Source of the DNA: Salvator merianae | Taxonomy: Eukaryota > Chordata > Lepidosauria > Squamata > Teiidae | Direction: 5' to 3' | Assembly (NCBI GenBank): GCA_003586115.2 | Contig: QVOM02000021.1 | Coordinates: 13,381,236 to 13,445,235 of the forward strand | Length of the DNA stretch: 64,000 bases | Shown: one piece after another, positions 1 to 12,359 of the stretch | How the letters are laid out: each line of letters opens with the position of its first letter | Position numbering within the stretch: the first letter of the stretch is position 1 | Notes under the pieces: model-generated | What the model was told of the DNA's origin: nothing | What the model saw: only the letters and a program-made list of their open reading frames with translations | Database searches by the model: none | Made by a program: the position numbers and the translations under genes

Positions 1-520
1 GTCTATGCTAGCCAGTGTGAAAATGCCCATTCTGAGGTGAAAATGTGTGCCAGTGAAATAAGCAACATGTGCCTCTAAAAGCATTGCACAACTCTCATAA
101 AGGACCGTTATTAATCAGCAGTTAAAATGATCTTACCTTACTAGCAGCATGACATGAAAATACTAAATAACAAGTCCAAACATGAGTGAAATAATGTTCT
201 AACAAACCTAATAGATCGCTATTGCAGTGTATTTTATAATGCAGGAATCACTGCCACTGGCTGTAAACATTTCCCAATTCTGTACAGCTGCAGCTTCTGC
301 TACAGGATCATAGGAATTAAGTACTAGTCTCCCATATAAGAGAACCACGGCCCATGCCCCTCTAGTCCAGCATCTTGTCTCACACCGTGTCCCACCAATT
401 GCTTCTGGGCAGCAGAAGATGAAGGGAAAACCTTCATCTGCTTTTGACTTCCAGCAAATGGTTTGCAGAGGAATCTTGTCTGTCTCTCCAGCTTGGAAGC
501 AATACCTAGAAATCAATACT
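1..520. other. Unassigned spacer
   Basis: AT-leaning sequence with no repeat family, splice-site cluster or RNA gene that I recognise. The minus-strand open frame of 102 codons in 208-516 shows no family motif and is probably chance. Confidence 0.4.
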
Positions 521-529
521 AGTAGACAC

Positions 530-1288
530 TGATATACTTGTCCTCCATGAATTTGTCTAACCCTTTCTTAAAGCTATTTAGGTTTGTTGCTGTCACCACC
601 TCTTCTAGTAGTAAATTCCATAGACTGATGACTCTCTGGGTGAAAAAGTACTTCCCCCTTATTGATCCTAACTCTCCTGCCCATCAGCTTCACAGAGTGT
701 CCCCTGGTCCTAGTGTTGTGCAATAGAAAAAATATTTTTCTCTATCCACCTTTTCCACACCATGCCTGATTTTATATGTTTCAATCAAGTCTCCCCTTAA
801 ACTCCATCTTTCAAGGCTGTAGAGGTCTAGACATTGCAGCCTGATTTTGTAAGGAGGTGTTTTTGCCCCTTAATCGTTCTGGTTGCTCTTTTTTGCACTT
901 TTTCCAGTTCCACAATATACTTTCTGAGGTTTGGCGACCAGAATTGTACACAGTATTTCAAATGTGGCCTCACTATAGATTTTCTATTCCCTTCCTCATT
1001 ACCCCTAGTACTGAGTTTGCTTTTTCACTGCTGTTGCCAGCCTGGGTTGATATCTTCATTGAGTTGTCCAGTAGAACCCTAAGGTCCCTTTCTTAGTCTG
1101 ACTCTGTTGCAGAAAGCTCAATCTGCATCAGTTTATGGGCATAACTGGGGTACTTTGCCCCAGTGTGCATTACTTTGCACTTACAAAGATTGAAACTTAC
1201 CAGTTTGTTACTCACTCACCCAATGTTAAGAGATCCCTCTGGAGCTCCTTGAAATCTCTCTCAGTTTTGACTATCCTGAATAATTTAG
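530..1288 (-). repeat. CR1/L3-type LINE, 3' part (piece 1 of 2)
   Basis: Read on the plus strand this is the reverse complement of the 3' end of a reptile CR1. It carries the typical order of segments: loss of the last few residues of RT, then the blocks around 'AATTCCATAGACTGATGA', 'TTTTCCACACCATGC' and 'CATTACTTTGCACTTAC'. The same blocks appear in forward orientation in the CR1 at 24925-26015, which confirms the family and orientation. The frame is broken by several indels, so it is an old, inactive copy. It stops abruptly at about 1288, in the middle of a block that resumes at about 2560. Confidence 0.85.
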
Positions 1289-2555
1289 GTCACAAAGCAG
1301 TCTGTTTCAAGGGAAAAGGAGATCAAACCCTTATCTTGGGAGAGCACATGCATTTTATGCTGAGAACACTTTCCTTTGTCCACACTTAAGGCTGCAGCAG
1401 GCTCACTGCATAGAAAAAAAAATCCTCTCTACCCCCCCCACCATTTTGCTCCTCTTTCCCTCTGTGTGATTGGATGACATCTTGCTCTGTTCTCACACCT
1501 CCCCTTCCCCTAAAGGGGAAGACAAAGTTAAAATAAACAACAAAACTAAAAAAAAAAAAAAAAAAATCATTGGGAAAAAGCAAACACAGAGGAGACTGTA
1601 GAAGCAAGAGGGTTTTTTTCTTTTTCTTTTAAACCTAACAAGCAGCACAATTTATCTGTCTCTCTGTTCCTATCTGTCACACACACACACACACACGAGT
1701 GCGCGTGCACACTCCCTCCCAAAAAATAATTCAAGCCTCCAAATACTGCTGCCTCCTCGAGTCCATTTTTCCTCCTCCCTCCCACTGCAGCCAAGGTTTA
1801 TTCCACTGGGGAGGTAGGAAAGCAGCTGCTGCAATTGACAAACAAGCTAGGAACAACCTGATCTGGGCAGGTGAGGGACATGGAGGAAGGAAGAGAAAAC
1901 AAAAGGAAGAGAAATCTGGGCATAAATAGCTAACTTCTAAGGCAGTTGATTGCCCTGTTTCTTTCTCCTCCTCTCTGTCTTATCTGAGGGGAAGGCATTC
2001 AGTCAAGAAACAGCCACAGAGAGCCAAGCCTGGCAAGGGGGGAAGTGCACGGACAGATTGCTTCTGGCATGGCAGCTTAAGGCTTGACAAGAGACACTGT
2101 TGTGCATTAGCATAATTGTGAATACATGCAAAACTCACAATCCCCTCTTGCCCTGGGCTTGAAAGGTGTCAAGAGGCTGGATGTAGAGGTGCTGGCTAGC
2201 TGAGCCTAACTGAACATAACTGCTGTAGCAGTTCACCCTGCATAAGACAAGGCAGCCTCTCAGCCTTACCTGGGTGAAGAAGAAGCGGAGATAATGCCAT
2301 TGGCTGGAGTGTGAAATTAAAACCCTTCGTCCACCCACCCAGGAAAGTACAGTCCATCACCCAATAATCCTCCCAGTGGATCACAGCGTTAAAATATAAC
2401 TGGGCTAAAGAGCAGGACCATTTTCAGTGCTAGATTAATCCCAATACAGAATAGCTCAAATTTTGATGGGATAGCTCAGAGAAGACTGTTCAGAAGTGTG
2501 ATCTCTGTGACTCTAAAACTGCCAGAATTCTTCTTAAAACTTGTGTGTGACCACA
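1289..2555. other. Foreign 1.27-kb block inside a CR1
   Basis: This stretch separates two halves of one CR1. It contains an A run at 1548-1566, a pyrimidine-rich patch and a CA dinucleotide tract at 1678-1696. There is no recognisable coding domain. Clear terminal inverted repeats or an exact target duplication were not found; the edges carry only loosely similar words. It may be an insertion of an unrecognised element or older DNA joined by rearrangement. Confidence 0.45.
1678..1696. repeat. CA dinucleotide microsatellite
   Basis: About nine CA units, followed by an alternating purine-pyrimidine stretch (GAGTGCGCGTGCAC). Confidence 0.9.
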
Positions 2556-2885
2556 GCCTCTGTGTCATCAGCAAACTTTGTTATCCCACTGCTTACCCCA
2601 ATACTCAGCCTTCAGACACCCTGCTTTTATTTCCCTCCACTCTGGGAACGGTCCAATTTTTAGTACTCTCTGTTTTCTGTCCTTTAGTCTGTTGTCAGTG
2701 CAGGACACAATCTATCCTTTCATTCCATGACTGAAGAGTTTATAGAGGAGCCTTTGATGAGGGACTTTGTCAAAAGCCTTCTGAAAGTCCAGATAGAGAA
2801 TGTCAACTAGATCATCTTTATCCACGTGTTTATTAACACACTCCAGGAATTCTGACAAGTTAGTAAGGCATAACACTGGCAGTGT
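2556..2885 (-). repeat. CR1/L3-type LINE, 3' part (piece 2 of 2)
   Basis: Continues piece 1 exactly where it broke off: the block beginning GTGTCATCAGCAAACTTTG at about 2563 normally follows the AATTTAG at 1282-1288. Further CR1 blocks follow ('CAAAAGCCTTCTGAAAGTCC', 'CACACTCCAGGAATTCTGAC'). Homology fades at about 2885. Minus-strand element, frame broken. Confidence 0.8.
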
Positions 2886-3374
2886 CAAATTTCTCTTGGT
2901 TAGAGATTATTTAAGCTCTGGCAATGCTTTTAAGTGCCACTTTATGGAAGGGATTCAGGGTCAAATACCTTGGGATTTATCCCCTGAACAAAGTAATTGC
3001 ATTTATTAACAAAATAGATGTGATCCTGGTGAGATTCATTTCATTAATGTGCATAATCTATTCTTTTTTTTCATGCTTTGAATTGCAGCAGTGTGTGAGC
3101 AATGTGAACTTCAACTCTGCTGTCATAAAACTCCATAAGTGACATATTTGTGTGTGTCCCCCCTTATTTTAACACATGCCATATTAAGAAGCTAGAATGG
3201 ATAATAAAACGGAGATGCTCAAAGGAGACAAGGGGGGAGGAGCATGATTTAACAGTTCAGATAATAAATAACGTGCATCCAGAATATCATGAGTATAAAG
3301 GAAAACCACAGATGCCAAAAAAACCCTCTAATTCTGAAGCACTTCAATTCAGAACACAAAGTGCTTTGCTGGTG

Positions 3375-3500
3375 GACAAAAAGCTGGACCTATTCTTATT
3401 TATTATTCTTATTTACTATTTATATTTTTATATCGTCCCATACCTAATGGTCTCAGGACAGTTTACAATTAATATATAACAGTTAAAATTGTGAAATTAA
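3375..3500 (-). repeat. L2-type LINE or SINE 3' tail
   Basis: On the minus strand this reads as the common L2-like tail: a conserved stem (GTAAACTGTCCTGAGACCAT), then a 'GGGACGATATAAAAATA' segment, then a degenerate A/T-rich simple repeat. Only the tail is present, so a SINE sharing the tail cannot be excluded. Confidence 0.55.
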
Positions 3501-3688
3501 ATAGGCAGCATTTCAGGAATTGAGTCCCAGCAAGAGGAAGTCTGAAATATACAGCTTGGATGGCAGGGAAAACCAGATGCTAGTGGAGAAGTAGTCCAGC
3601 TGTGCAGGGTTGTCTTTCTTTCACCAAAGGCATCTCGTCTGCTGTTCTATCAGGCAGCAGGAGTGAGGTGTACTAGCTGGACTCTTTG

Positions 3689-4211
3689 GGCCTGTTCATA
3701 CTTTGAGCTACCACGCATCAGGGATGCTTGCTAACCAAGTGGCCCTGCACTTTGCAGAGGCCCACGTGATGGGGAGCAGCCTACAACTGCTCCTGATCAT
3801 GATTAGCTCTGGAGTACTAATTTGTGTTCCGCAGCTTTACTGGGAGCAGCTATCCTGTGCCCAGTAAAGTGCATTTGCACTCATTTCTGGGTGCAGATGC
3901 ATGGCTGCACGTGGCAGCTGTAACTGCGCGATCGCAACTGCAGATGCCTGTGTGTTGCACGGCACTGCCGGTTGCCATGGCAGCAGCCGGACACTTCCCA
4001 GCCACTGTCATGGCAAACATCCAAAGCAGAATCCTGCTGATGTCCAAGAACAGGGGTCTGCAATGTGGACAGTGTCCGAGCTGTGGGGTCAATTCCATGT
4101 TAGAAGGGGATAATTATCCCACTCTAATGTGGAAAGTGCGAAACGGCCCTTTGTTTCTCAAGGGTAACCTGACCCCACACTCCTGCAGTCCCAGATGCAC
4201 TGTCTAGGCCC
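3689..4211. mobile_element. Non-autonomous DNA element, family B, copy 1
   Basis: The left end reads GGGCCTGTTCATACTTTG. The right end, read in reverse complement, starts GGGCCTAGACAGTGCATCT, so the termini are imperfect inverted repeats. Internal sequence is shared with 11034-11400, including a block near 4095-4140 (AGAAGGGGATAATTATCCC) that is a hairpin in both. No transposase is encoded. The open frames here are unconserved between copies. I could not find an exact target duplication. Confidence 0.5.
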
Positions 4212-4249
4212 AGCAGCAGTCCAGCAACTAGTGGATGTGGCTGGCAGCT

Positions 4250-5007
4250 TCCTGTCAGGGCTGACCTAAATATATGAAAGAACTGAGTAATTACCTAAGC
4301 CATCAAGGACTGGGATGTGAGGGCTAAATTATAAGGGTAAAAACCTTGAAAATCAAGAACAGCTTGAAACGTTTTTTTTGTTTTCTGAAACACATGCCGC
4401 AAAATCAACTGTAGCCAATAAAATACTATAACAAGGACTTTGTTGTCTGGAAGAACTGCTGCCACCAGACTTACCATCATCCAGCCAAGCCTGGAGCACA
4501 ACTGCCTGGTGTGTTGGAGCTGCAACTGCTCTCTAAACTGCTGGCTCAGCAGCTTCTCCTGGGGCTATAGGGGATGATTCAGACAGCTGCTATTTAGGCA
4601 GCAGAGAACCAAGGCCTTGAAGCTGCTTTGCCAAGGAATCTGCTTCCTGCAAGAACTTCTGCCTCCAGACTTATCATTATGTGGTCAAATGGTGCTGGAG
4701 CAGCAACTGCTTGAGCAGCTTCACCTTGAACTGGAAGGGGAGTTAGGCAGCTTCTATTTAGGCAATAGCCTTGGGCAGCAGTTGGACCCAGGCTAGGATA
4801 GGTTGGAGGTTTTAGCCATTTTTAAAAGTGTTTGTTTTTTAACTGACGTTATGGCAGGAATTACATTCAGATTACACTTTGTACCCCTTCTGCTGACTCT
4901 GCTTTTCTTACAGCTGGCACTGGGACACAGGAGGTGAGGTAAGGCAAGGAGAAGGCTGCAGAGTTGAGAGGCTGATCCCTCTCTCTTTAGACCACCAGAC
5001 TGTGTGC
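4250..5007 (+). repeat. L2-like 5' leader with tandem subunits
   Basis: Shares its whole order of blocks with 44160-44770: two imperfect repeats of about 180-190 bp (each containing CTGCTATTTAGGCAGCAGAG and a 'CTGCCTCCAGACTTATCAT'-like block), then a T-rich linker, then GAGGCTGATCCCTCT and CCACCAGACTGTGT. At 44160 the same segment lies directly upstream of an L2 body, so this is probably the 5' leader of a second L2 whose body is absent here. Assignment to L2 rests on that position alone. Confidence 0.5.
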
Positions 5008-5014
5008 GAGGTCG

Positions 5015-5185
5015 TGTGCGGGCTAGCGATCTGGAACGACCGGAGAACTCATTAAATCCGAATACAAAGTAGTCCGAATTTTGCCAATTTAGTCCAGAAA
5101 AACTACGGAATGGCAAGATCATGTCAGGCCAGCGGGAACTGAAGACACCCTGTAAACTGATTAAATGCCATGTCGGAACGTAGCC
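5015..5185 (-). mobile_element. Family H element, copy f (terminal fragment)
   Basis: The reverse complement begins GGCTACGTTCCGACATGGCA and runs through the same first 170 bases as the complete family H copies: GCATTTAATCAG, then the block around CATGATCTTGCCATTCCGTA, then CCAGATCGCTAGC. It breaks off after that block. Only one terminus is present. Confidence 0.75.
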
Positions 5186-5572
5186 CTGATGTGGCATCCA
5201 CATCATCTAATGCATTTTATTTTTCCAAAACTGGAATAACTTTCAGAATGCTAAAATAAGTGCATTCTAAAGGTGGGAGAACACCAGAACCTTGTCTTAA
5301 GCAATTTTATGCAGTGCATTCATGCTAGTATGTGTTCTACTAATTGTGGCCCTCTCAAATTTAAGACACTTCCCTTTCTTGGTGCCTTCCAAAAATGTGT
5401 CTGAAGGCAGGGAGGGACAAAGAAGGACAATTGCCAAAAGGGGCAGGTCCTAGGCGCAGCCATCTCATCTTTATTAAAAGTGAAAGTGGAAATAGAGGTA
5501 GTTTAGGACAATTCCAGTGTGGAAGAAGAGGTAAGCTTAAAAACAGACACAGAGAGGGCAGCTCAGGCTTCA

Positions 5573-5695
5573 CCACTTACTTATTCTGCAATATTGGGAT
5601 ATTCTGGAATAAAGCATGGATATTCTGGAATGTTTATGCTTTATTCCGGAATACCCAAATATAACAGAATAAGTAAGCAATGTCCAGATCAAGTC
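5573..5695. mobile_element. AT-rich palindromic MITE, copy 1
   Basis: Left arm CTTACTTATTCTGCAATATT; right arm reverse-complements to CTTACTTATTCTGTTATATT. The centre contains repeats of GGATATTCTGGAAT. Related copies lie at 61656-61805 and 62001-62138. The outermost arm (the TGCATCCAGACAT part) is missing on the left, so this copy is clipped. It has no coding capacity. Confidence 0.7.
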
Positions 5696-6569
5696 TCACT
5701 TGCTGAAAAGCCTCTCTGCGCATTGCAAGCCCTGTCACTGTAGAGAGGACTTTTCGAGGTTGCCTCAACAGTGCCGATTAAGGAAGGAGAAAAGGCAACA
5801 GGCATCAAGCATCGTATTTCCATTGTTTGGAAAGTGAATCTTTGTGTGACGCACCTGTATATCGTTGCTTTCTTTTTAATTTATATCTGTGCAATTTCTC
5901 TCTTCGTCTTCTTTTAATATTTTTACTGACTCTTGTTAGTTACCTTGCCTCATTATGAAGTAGACAGAATACAAGTATGCAAATAGATAAATTAATAAAA
6001 ATATTGTTTTGATGTTTCTTGTACATTTTTTTATAAAATCTAAAATCCACATAGGTTTTTGATATCTCTCACCTCTACCATCTTTGTATTCCTCTCTTCC
6101 TTGCTTTATTTTTCCTTTTAATGGGCAGTACGTGTTTTAGGGAATCTAAAGGTTAGAATAACTTTAGGCTAAATGTCTAGTTGCGAGTTCACATATTTGG
6201 CCAAACACTGCCAGAAGTTCACACTTCCCACAAAGCATTTCAGAAAAGTTTCCAGGGTGCAATGATTCATTTTCTCACAAAAGATTCTATCAGACATGAG
6301 CTGTAGGCCGTGGGGATGTCTTCAGTCGTACACACAGATAGTTACTGGAGGCAGCTGCGTCATCCAAAGAAGATGTCTCCTGCTGCTGCTGTCCTGTCTC
6401 CAATTTGGTGGCAGCGGGCGCGTTGCAGCAATTGTGCTGGCCCCTTTGCCAGGGCTGTCTTTGATAGAGGTGCCTGATACACAGAGTCCTTCCCCCCACC
6501 AGTGGAGGCATTGTGGAAAATGGTGCCTCTGTGCTCTGAGACAGAGACAAGGGCTGCCTCCTGACGGCA

Positions 6570-6910
6570 AGTGAGGGGTCTTGTTTATTTCCTGCAATTT
6601 CCTCTTGCTGTCCCTACCAAATGGTAGGGTGAAATTTCAGAGCAAACCTGGGCCCTTACCTTTCTGGTACTTACTCCCACAATGCATCTGATGGTGCAAA
6701 ATACCCAGAACTGCACAAGCATCCATCCCTGAACTAGCGCAGTGCGTATTTTCAACAAGCAGAATCCTGGGAGCAAGCGCCAGACAAGATAAGTAATATC
6801 ATTATGCAGGAAAACCTGAGTTCGGTGTTCTTTTTCCTGCGATAGTGAGATCCTGGGATTTCACCTCTATATCCCGGGACTATGTTGGGATGGCCACGGG
6901 TTTTCCTGAG
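6570..6910. repeat. Interspersed repeat, family D, copy 1
   Basis: Matches 62255-62650 in the same orientation over several blocks: AATTTCCTCTTGCT, GGTGCAAAATACCCAGAA, GCGCAGTG and ATCCTGGGAGCAAG. It is non-coding. Nature unknown, probably a non-autonomous DNA element. The flanks (6290-6570 and 6910-7040) may belong to it but could not be matched. Confidence 0.5.
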
Positions 6911-7399
6911 TTTTATACCCTGTCTGGATGCAGACAAGGAAAGGTGCCTTTTTCCACAGTGCCTCCCCTGACCAGCTGCCACTGAGGTGCCTTCCCCCAG
7001 AAGTGGAGATGCAGCCTCAGAGCTGCTTATGACCAGAGCCTAAGTTAAGGAGGAAAAGCTGATTACGTTCTTCTGGAGACATTAGCTCTTCGCATGGAGT
7101 TCAGTGCAAGAGGGCAGAGGGTGCCTGGGAAACTGGAACAAAAGGTTAGGGTACTATGTTGGAAATAGACTTTGAAGTGCCTTTTCAGGAGATTGTTTTT
7201 TAATTTTATTAAACAAGAATATAACACAACTTCCAAACACAAACATTCATTAACCATAACATGGAAACAAACCAGACGCATGCAAATTACATTCAAAAAA
7301 CTTGAAAAAGGATCATGCTTGGCTAGCACAGAAAGAACTTGTGATGAGAGTTGTAACTTCAGTGGCAAGATGTGAACACAGAGCAGAGGACACCAAGGC

Positions 7400-8600
7400 T
7401 GTGGTCAAACCTTAGATTTTAGGATGGAGACCTCCTAAGTCCTCAGAGACCAGATGCCAAAGTGTTTCTGGCTTTTCCAAGGACTTTCCTGACTGGAATG
7501 AGATTATCCTGTAATTGTATAATCCCAGCACTGAGTCCACTTCACCCAAAAAGAGACCTAGGCAAAGGGCTGTCATCTACACCAGCTCAGGAGTGGTGTG
7601 AATGGCAGCCAGGAGGGTAACAGGAGCTGCCTTGCTTCCTCATGCCCCAGGAGAGGCCCAACCCCACCACCCTGGCCTTGCTGTCGCCACTGCTGCTGCC
7701 ACTCCGATACTCCCTGCCACTCTACCATGCTGCTGTCACCACTGCCACAACATTGAGACAATCCTCTTGCCTGATAAAAGGTATGCTTTGCTCCTTCCCC
7801 CTGCTCTTGCCACATATGCCACTGCACCAAGCCACTCCCCCATACTGAGCCACCTCCCCACCATGCCTTACCCCCACTGTGCTGAGCTACTCCCCAGCAT
7901 GCCTTCTCCCCCATTGTGTCGAGTCACCCCCCCATTGCGCCTCATCTCCTGCCATGTCAACTCCCCCTTTGCAGCACACACACACACACCGCTGCCGTGC
8001 CAGGTTTGATAGGTAATGTACTCCAAGGTTACAAAGTCCCAAAAGTAGCTGAAACAAGCAGTGGTGGTGAGAGAGTCTTTGGATTTCCAAGAAAGAGCAA
8101 TCACCCGTTTTGCTGTCAATAGAGCAAAAGTTGTCTAGGACTTTATGTTCTAAGCATTCATTTTGTCCTTTATGAGTGCAGAAGACAGAATTCTGGATTT
8201 AGATCAATTTGTTCATTGGTTATTGCAGTCAATGTGTTTCCAATATTTCTCCAGAACTCTTAAATTACCAGACATAACCATCATAAATTTTTAGGAGATA
8301 TTTTTCAATTCCTGTCATTTAATGTGTGTGTGAGTGTGTGTTTGTGTATAAAAGCTGGAAAATTTACCTTTAACATAAATTTAGAGGAATAGTGTAGAAT
8401 ATAGCAGCATTTCATTATACTTCAGAAGTGTGCTAGCACAGCAATGGATTGATCGACTGCATTTCCCCCTGAAATGGCATCGCAGGCCCATGAAATGGTG
8501 AGAGACTCCATTTTTAAAAAACGTTTTTGTCAAACAATCAGTAACAGAGAAAAAAACATATACCTTTACAAATGAAAAAAGAAAGAAAGAAAATCATTCT
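7400..8600. other. Unassigned, C-rich and simple-sequence patches
   Basis: 7600-7990 is C-rich with many CTGCCACT-like words and ends in a short CA tract (7976-7989). 8320-8345 is GT-rich. No recognised family. The open frames at 7573-7914 and 7602-8009 are low-complexity translations on opposite strands and not credible genes. Confidence 0.4.
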
Positions 8601-8602
8601 TA

Positions 8603-9798
8603 GGTTGTGTTCCAACATGGCATTTAATCAGTTAACAGGCCATCTTCAGTTCCTGCTGGGTCAACATGATCTTGCCTTTCCGTAGTTTTTCTGAAGTAAA
8701 CTGGTGAAGTCCAGACTACTTTGCATTCGGATTTAATGAGTTCTTAAGCTGTTCCAGATCGCTAGCGCGCTTTACTTTGCAATGTGGGAACGGGGAAGGA
8801 GACTATTTGAGTACGGCTGTACTTCTGGGGGGGGCGTGCAGAGGGAGGGCTTCCCATTTCCTGCCATCCAATGACAGATTTTGTGGGTGGGCAGGAATCA
8901 CAGTAGTTCATTCCCCCTCCATTGTCCCCCCTTCCCCCACTGCCACGAGAAAAGAAAACCATCCTCCATTTTACTTTCATAAACTGTGGTCCTTTCTCAT
9001 TCTTTATCCCCTATTCAGCACTGCCAGGAAGAAATTAAAGGCTTCCTCCACTTCTGTCTGCTGATTAAACCAAAAAACAGACTGTGCCTGTTTGGGGGTG
9101 TAGTCCTCTTGCATCAGCAAAGAATCCACACAGTATCAGTTTTGCCGTTGGCAGCACACAGCTACATAGTGGGATAAATGCCACTCTAGATTTCTCAGGG
9201 GGAGGTGAGGCAGAGTCCATTTGCTGGCCATTAACTACACTATCATGATAATAGAGCCCCCCATATAGAGCCCCCCACATTTCCCGCTCTTCGCATACAC
9301 CTCCCTGCTTTTGCACTACTCTTAAATTGTGCAAATGCACAAAAGTGCAATTGCAATGGAGCAGAAATCACCTTCTGCCCTTTAAAAAGCTTTATTGTGC
9401 AGCACATGTGGTATTAAAGTTCTGCTTGAGTAGATACAGGCCTGAGGGGGAGAAGGAGCAAATGGCAAATGACTGCTAATGCTGCTAAGTGAGTCCATGT
9501 TCTGAGGCAGCAGCAGGGACATGCAGAGGGTGGAACCTGACTTGCTCGCCTCTGTGAAGTCAAGATTTGAATGTTGGGACTGCAGTCAATCACTGACTGC
9601 ACAGGAAGGGGAATTTGGTGAGGGGTGGAGGTAGAAAATGTACGTTTTCCCTGTGCCAATCACGGGAAACATCAGCGTTAGAATGAGCAAGTCCGAATTG
9701 AGTCCGTGTTAAAATGCAAATGTGGGAATGAACAGAAGATGAATTCAGTCCCCATATTCTTCTGATACAAATTAAATTTACAATGTGAGACCGCACTC
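8603..9798 (+). mobile_element. Family H element, copy a (complete)
   Basis: About 1.2 kb. The left end is GGTTGTGTTCCAACAT; the right end reverse-complements to GAGTGCGGTCTCACAT, a 16-base imperfect terminal inverted repeat. TTA occurs immediately on both sides (8600-8602 and 9799-9801), the expected 3-bp target duplication. The interior is colinear with 30871-32695 and 41683-42852 and has no transposase frame, so it is non-autonomous. A 3-bp duplication of this kind and GG-starting ends suggest PIF/Harbinger, but this is inference without a transposase. Confidence 0.8.
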
Positions 9799-9804
9799 TT
9801 AATG

Positions 9805-11030
9805 TTCTACAAAACTAATCAGTTAGCAGATCTGAAGGGCAATTAAACATGACCACAAAGGATGGAGCGTGATCCCCATCAGAGAGGCCCAAAGTGTGCC
9901 ACCAAAATGGGTCCCCCAGAGGATCTGAAGCTAAGAACTTTTGTTCCTAGCCCTTGGAGGGCTTGGAACCCAGTCCCAAAGCTCATGAGAGCTATGGGGT
10001 CGGGGCAGGAGTTGGACCAGTGCCTTTGCGTAAATGGTGCTGCTCCAGATCACGCCTTTCCATGGTACAAGCCAAGAGGACTGGCTAGTCCAAATCCACT
10101 GGTTCAGATCACAGAGAGGAAAGTGCAGAAAGGGCCTTAGAGTCCTTTTCCGTGTATTGGAGAATGCAATCTTTTTTTCTTTTCCTGAGACATTGTTCAT
10201 TCAGGAGCTACTGTCCATCATCCATCGATTCACATACTATCAGTGAAGGAAGCCTTGTATTGGGAGGAGGCCGTCATTATTTTCAGGGATCTTCAGAAGG
10301 AGTGGCTTCCAAATTTTCAGGTAAGTTGCCAAAGTTATTGCTTCCTTTCATGCTCATAAATTGCATAACTGTGAGTACACAGACTGTGATGCCCCGTGCC
10401 CTAGCATACCATGCTCCTTTTGTGAAATGTTCTGCTGCTTTCTAATTTTGAGCAATAACCACTTTAGCCACATTTAATTAAAACTTCAACAGGTGTTTAC
10501 ATTTAATTAGAACTTTTAATCTTTCAATATTAATAATAAAGTTCTGGAGGGAGAAGCCCCTCCATGTTCTTTTAAACAGGTTCTTTTAAAGGGAGTGTTA
10601 TTGAAACAAGCAGTTGTTTCCCCTCATCATTTACACAGCCCTGAACATGACCAGGTTACATTTTGATTTCTAATCCATTGCTACTAATTGATATATTCAG
10701 TTTGTATTGGGTCAGTTAGAAGAACTCACCACACACCTAAAGTACTTAAGTTACCATTGTCTGATAATTGTCCCGCAGGCAATTTTTAATGACGTATATA
10801 AAAATCCTGAATGGCCCTGGAGATGAAATGAGTACAACATTATGAACCAAACATTATGAAGCAAGTGTCCTCCACAACTGATTAGGCTTTACCAGCCCAG
10901 AAGATTTTATTATTATAGTTCAGTATTATTTATATCAAGATCAAACAAAAATAGCAAGATCCTTGTAATCTGTTATTATGCAAGGCTAATCCTTTGGCTG
11001 CTTTAATTTGTGCAATGCCTACCTTGCTGA
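9805..11030. other. Unassigned spacer
   Basis: AT-rich with no clear repeat family. 10480-10660 and 10860-11000 are long A/T-rich stretches. The open frames at 9862-10445 overlap on both strands and carry no domain I recognise. Confidence 0.35.
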
Positions 11031-11033
11031 GAC

Positions 11034-11745
11034 TTTGAGCCTATTCACACTTTATTCCAGATGCTCACTAGCACAGTGCATCTGCACTCTGTGCAGGCCC
11101 TAGAGTTTGGGAATGTCTGCAGATGCTCCTGAAGGCTACTAGCTGTGAACAACTAAATTGTCCGCAGCTGTACTGGAAACAGCTGGACTGCTCCTGGTAT
11201 GCAGCATTTGCACCTTCTTCTGGGTCATATGTTTCCTCAGCTGCTATCATGCCAGGCTGCTGGAATTTGCATTGCGAATGCTGGAAGCCCGGCTCTGGGC
11301 TGTTCCAGTCCTCACAGTGCACTGCATGGTCTGTTCCATTTTAGAATGGTAGAATTCTACCATTCTAAGGTCAAAAGTACGAACAGTGCATCTAGATGCC
11401 CTCCAAAAGTCACCTGGTAAGGGTCCTTGAAGGGGACCTATAGTAACTTCCAACAAAGCACTCTGAGGGTGCTTCACATCCTTGTGTACCCCCACCCTGC
11501 TGCCTGGAAGAACAGCTACTTTCCGCCTGACACTGTTGTGTTGGATAGAAAATGGCCAACTTTCACTGGCTTTTTCCTTCTGAGGCCTTGCACAATTTAG
11601 TGCCAGATAGAAAATGGCTGACTTCCAGGGCAATTTCCTGTCCAGCACTAAACTGTGCTAGGTAGGAACTTCAAAGCTGTGGAACTTTTATTCCACAGCA
11701 TCGAAGACGCTAAGACCAGGAGGTGTCAGTTGTCGGGATGCTGCT
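11034..11745. mobile_element. Non-autonomous DNA element, family B, copy 2
   Basis: Begins GAGCCTATTCACACTTTATTC and is colinear with 3689-4150, including the central hairpin. That hairpin is a perfect 28-base palindrome here (11341-11368, TTAGAATGGTAGAA and its reverse complement). Beyond 11600 it shares a second hairpin (GGAACTTTTATTCC, 11683-11696) with 35570-35640. The end is uncertain. Non-coding. Confidence 0.5.
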
Positions 11746-12359
11746 CCTAAATGCTAACCTCTCCTCTTGGTTTTACCCAAGCAATAATTAATAGTTGTTT
11801 CACTAAAGTATTTTTCTTTGTTTTACGCTACAGTGTTTTGATGTTTTTACCAGTGTTTACTTGTTTTAAAAATTTAAGTTTCTTATATAAGTTTTGTATA
11901 TTTCTCTGAAATTGTTTATGCCATGACTATGGGTCAAAAGCAAAGTAATAATCTTCACATTGTGAAAGTAGGGTAACTGTAAATGAAAAATTACCATTTT
12001 AACAATGACCTTAAAGATAACAGAGTGTGACTTAGTTTGCTCAGTAGCTAAACAATATTGCTTTTATCTTTTCATGCTTTTAATCTGAACCAAGGTCAAA
12101 AGAGATCACTGTGATTCTGGCTTAGTATTTTAAGCATAAGAGAATTACAAGAGTTTCAAAAAAGCTGATAGAGCCATAAAGGAAAATAAATTAAAATATT
12201 TCATTTTCTGGATAAGGGCACACACCCTATAAAAAAGACATTATTAGCTGAAAGTGCATATTATCAGCCATAGCTGTTATACAGAAAAAGCTGAGATAGC
12301 TTGACCACATTAATCCAAGCACAGATAACTTTTAGTATGGGCTGCTTTAATACAATCTA

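Noticed and set aside
8762..9340. Short frames of 63-95 codons within family H copy a as a transposase
   Set aside because: The frames are not preserved in copies c and e, and no DDE or zinc-finger pattern is visible.
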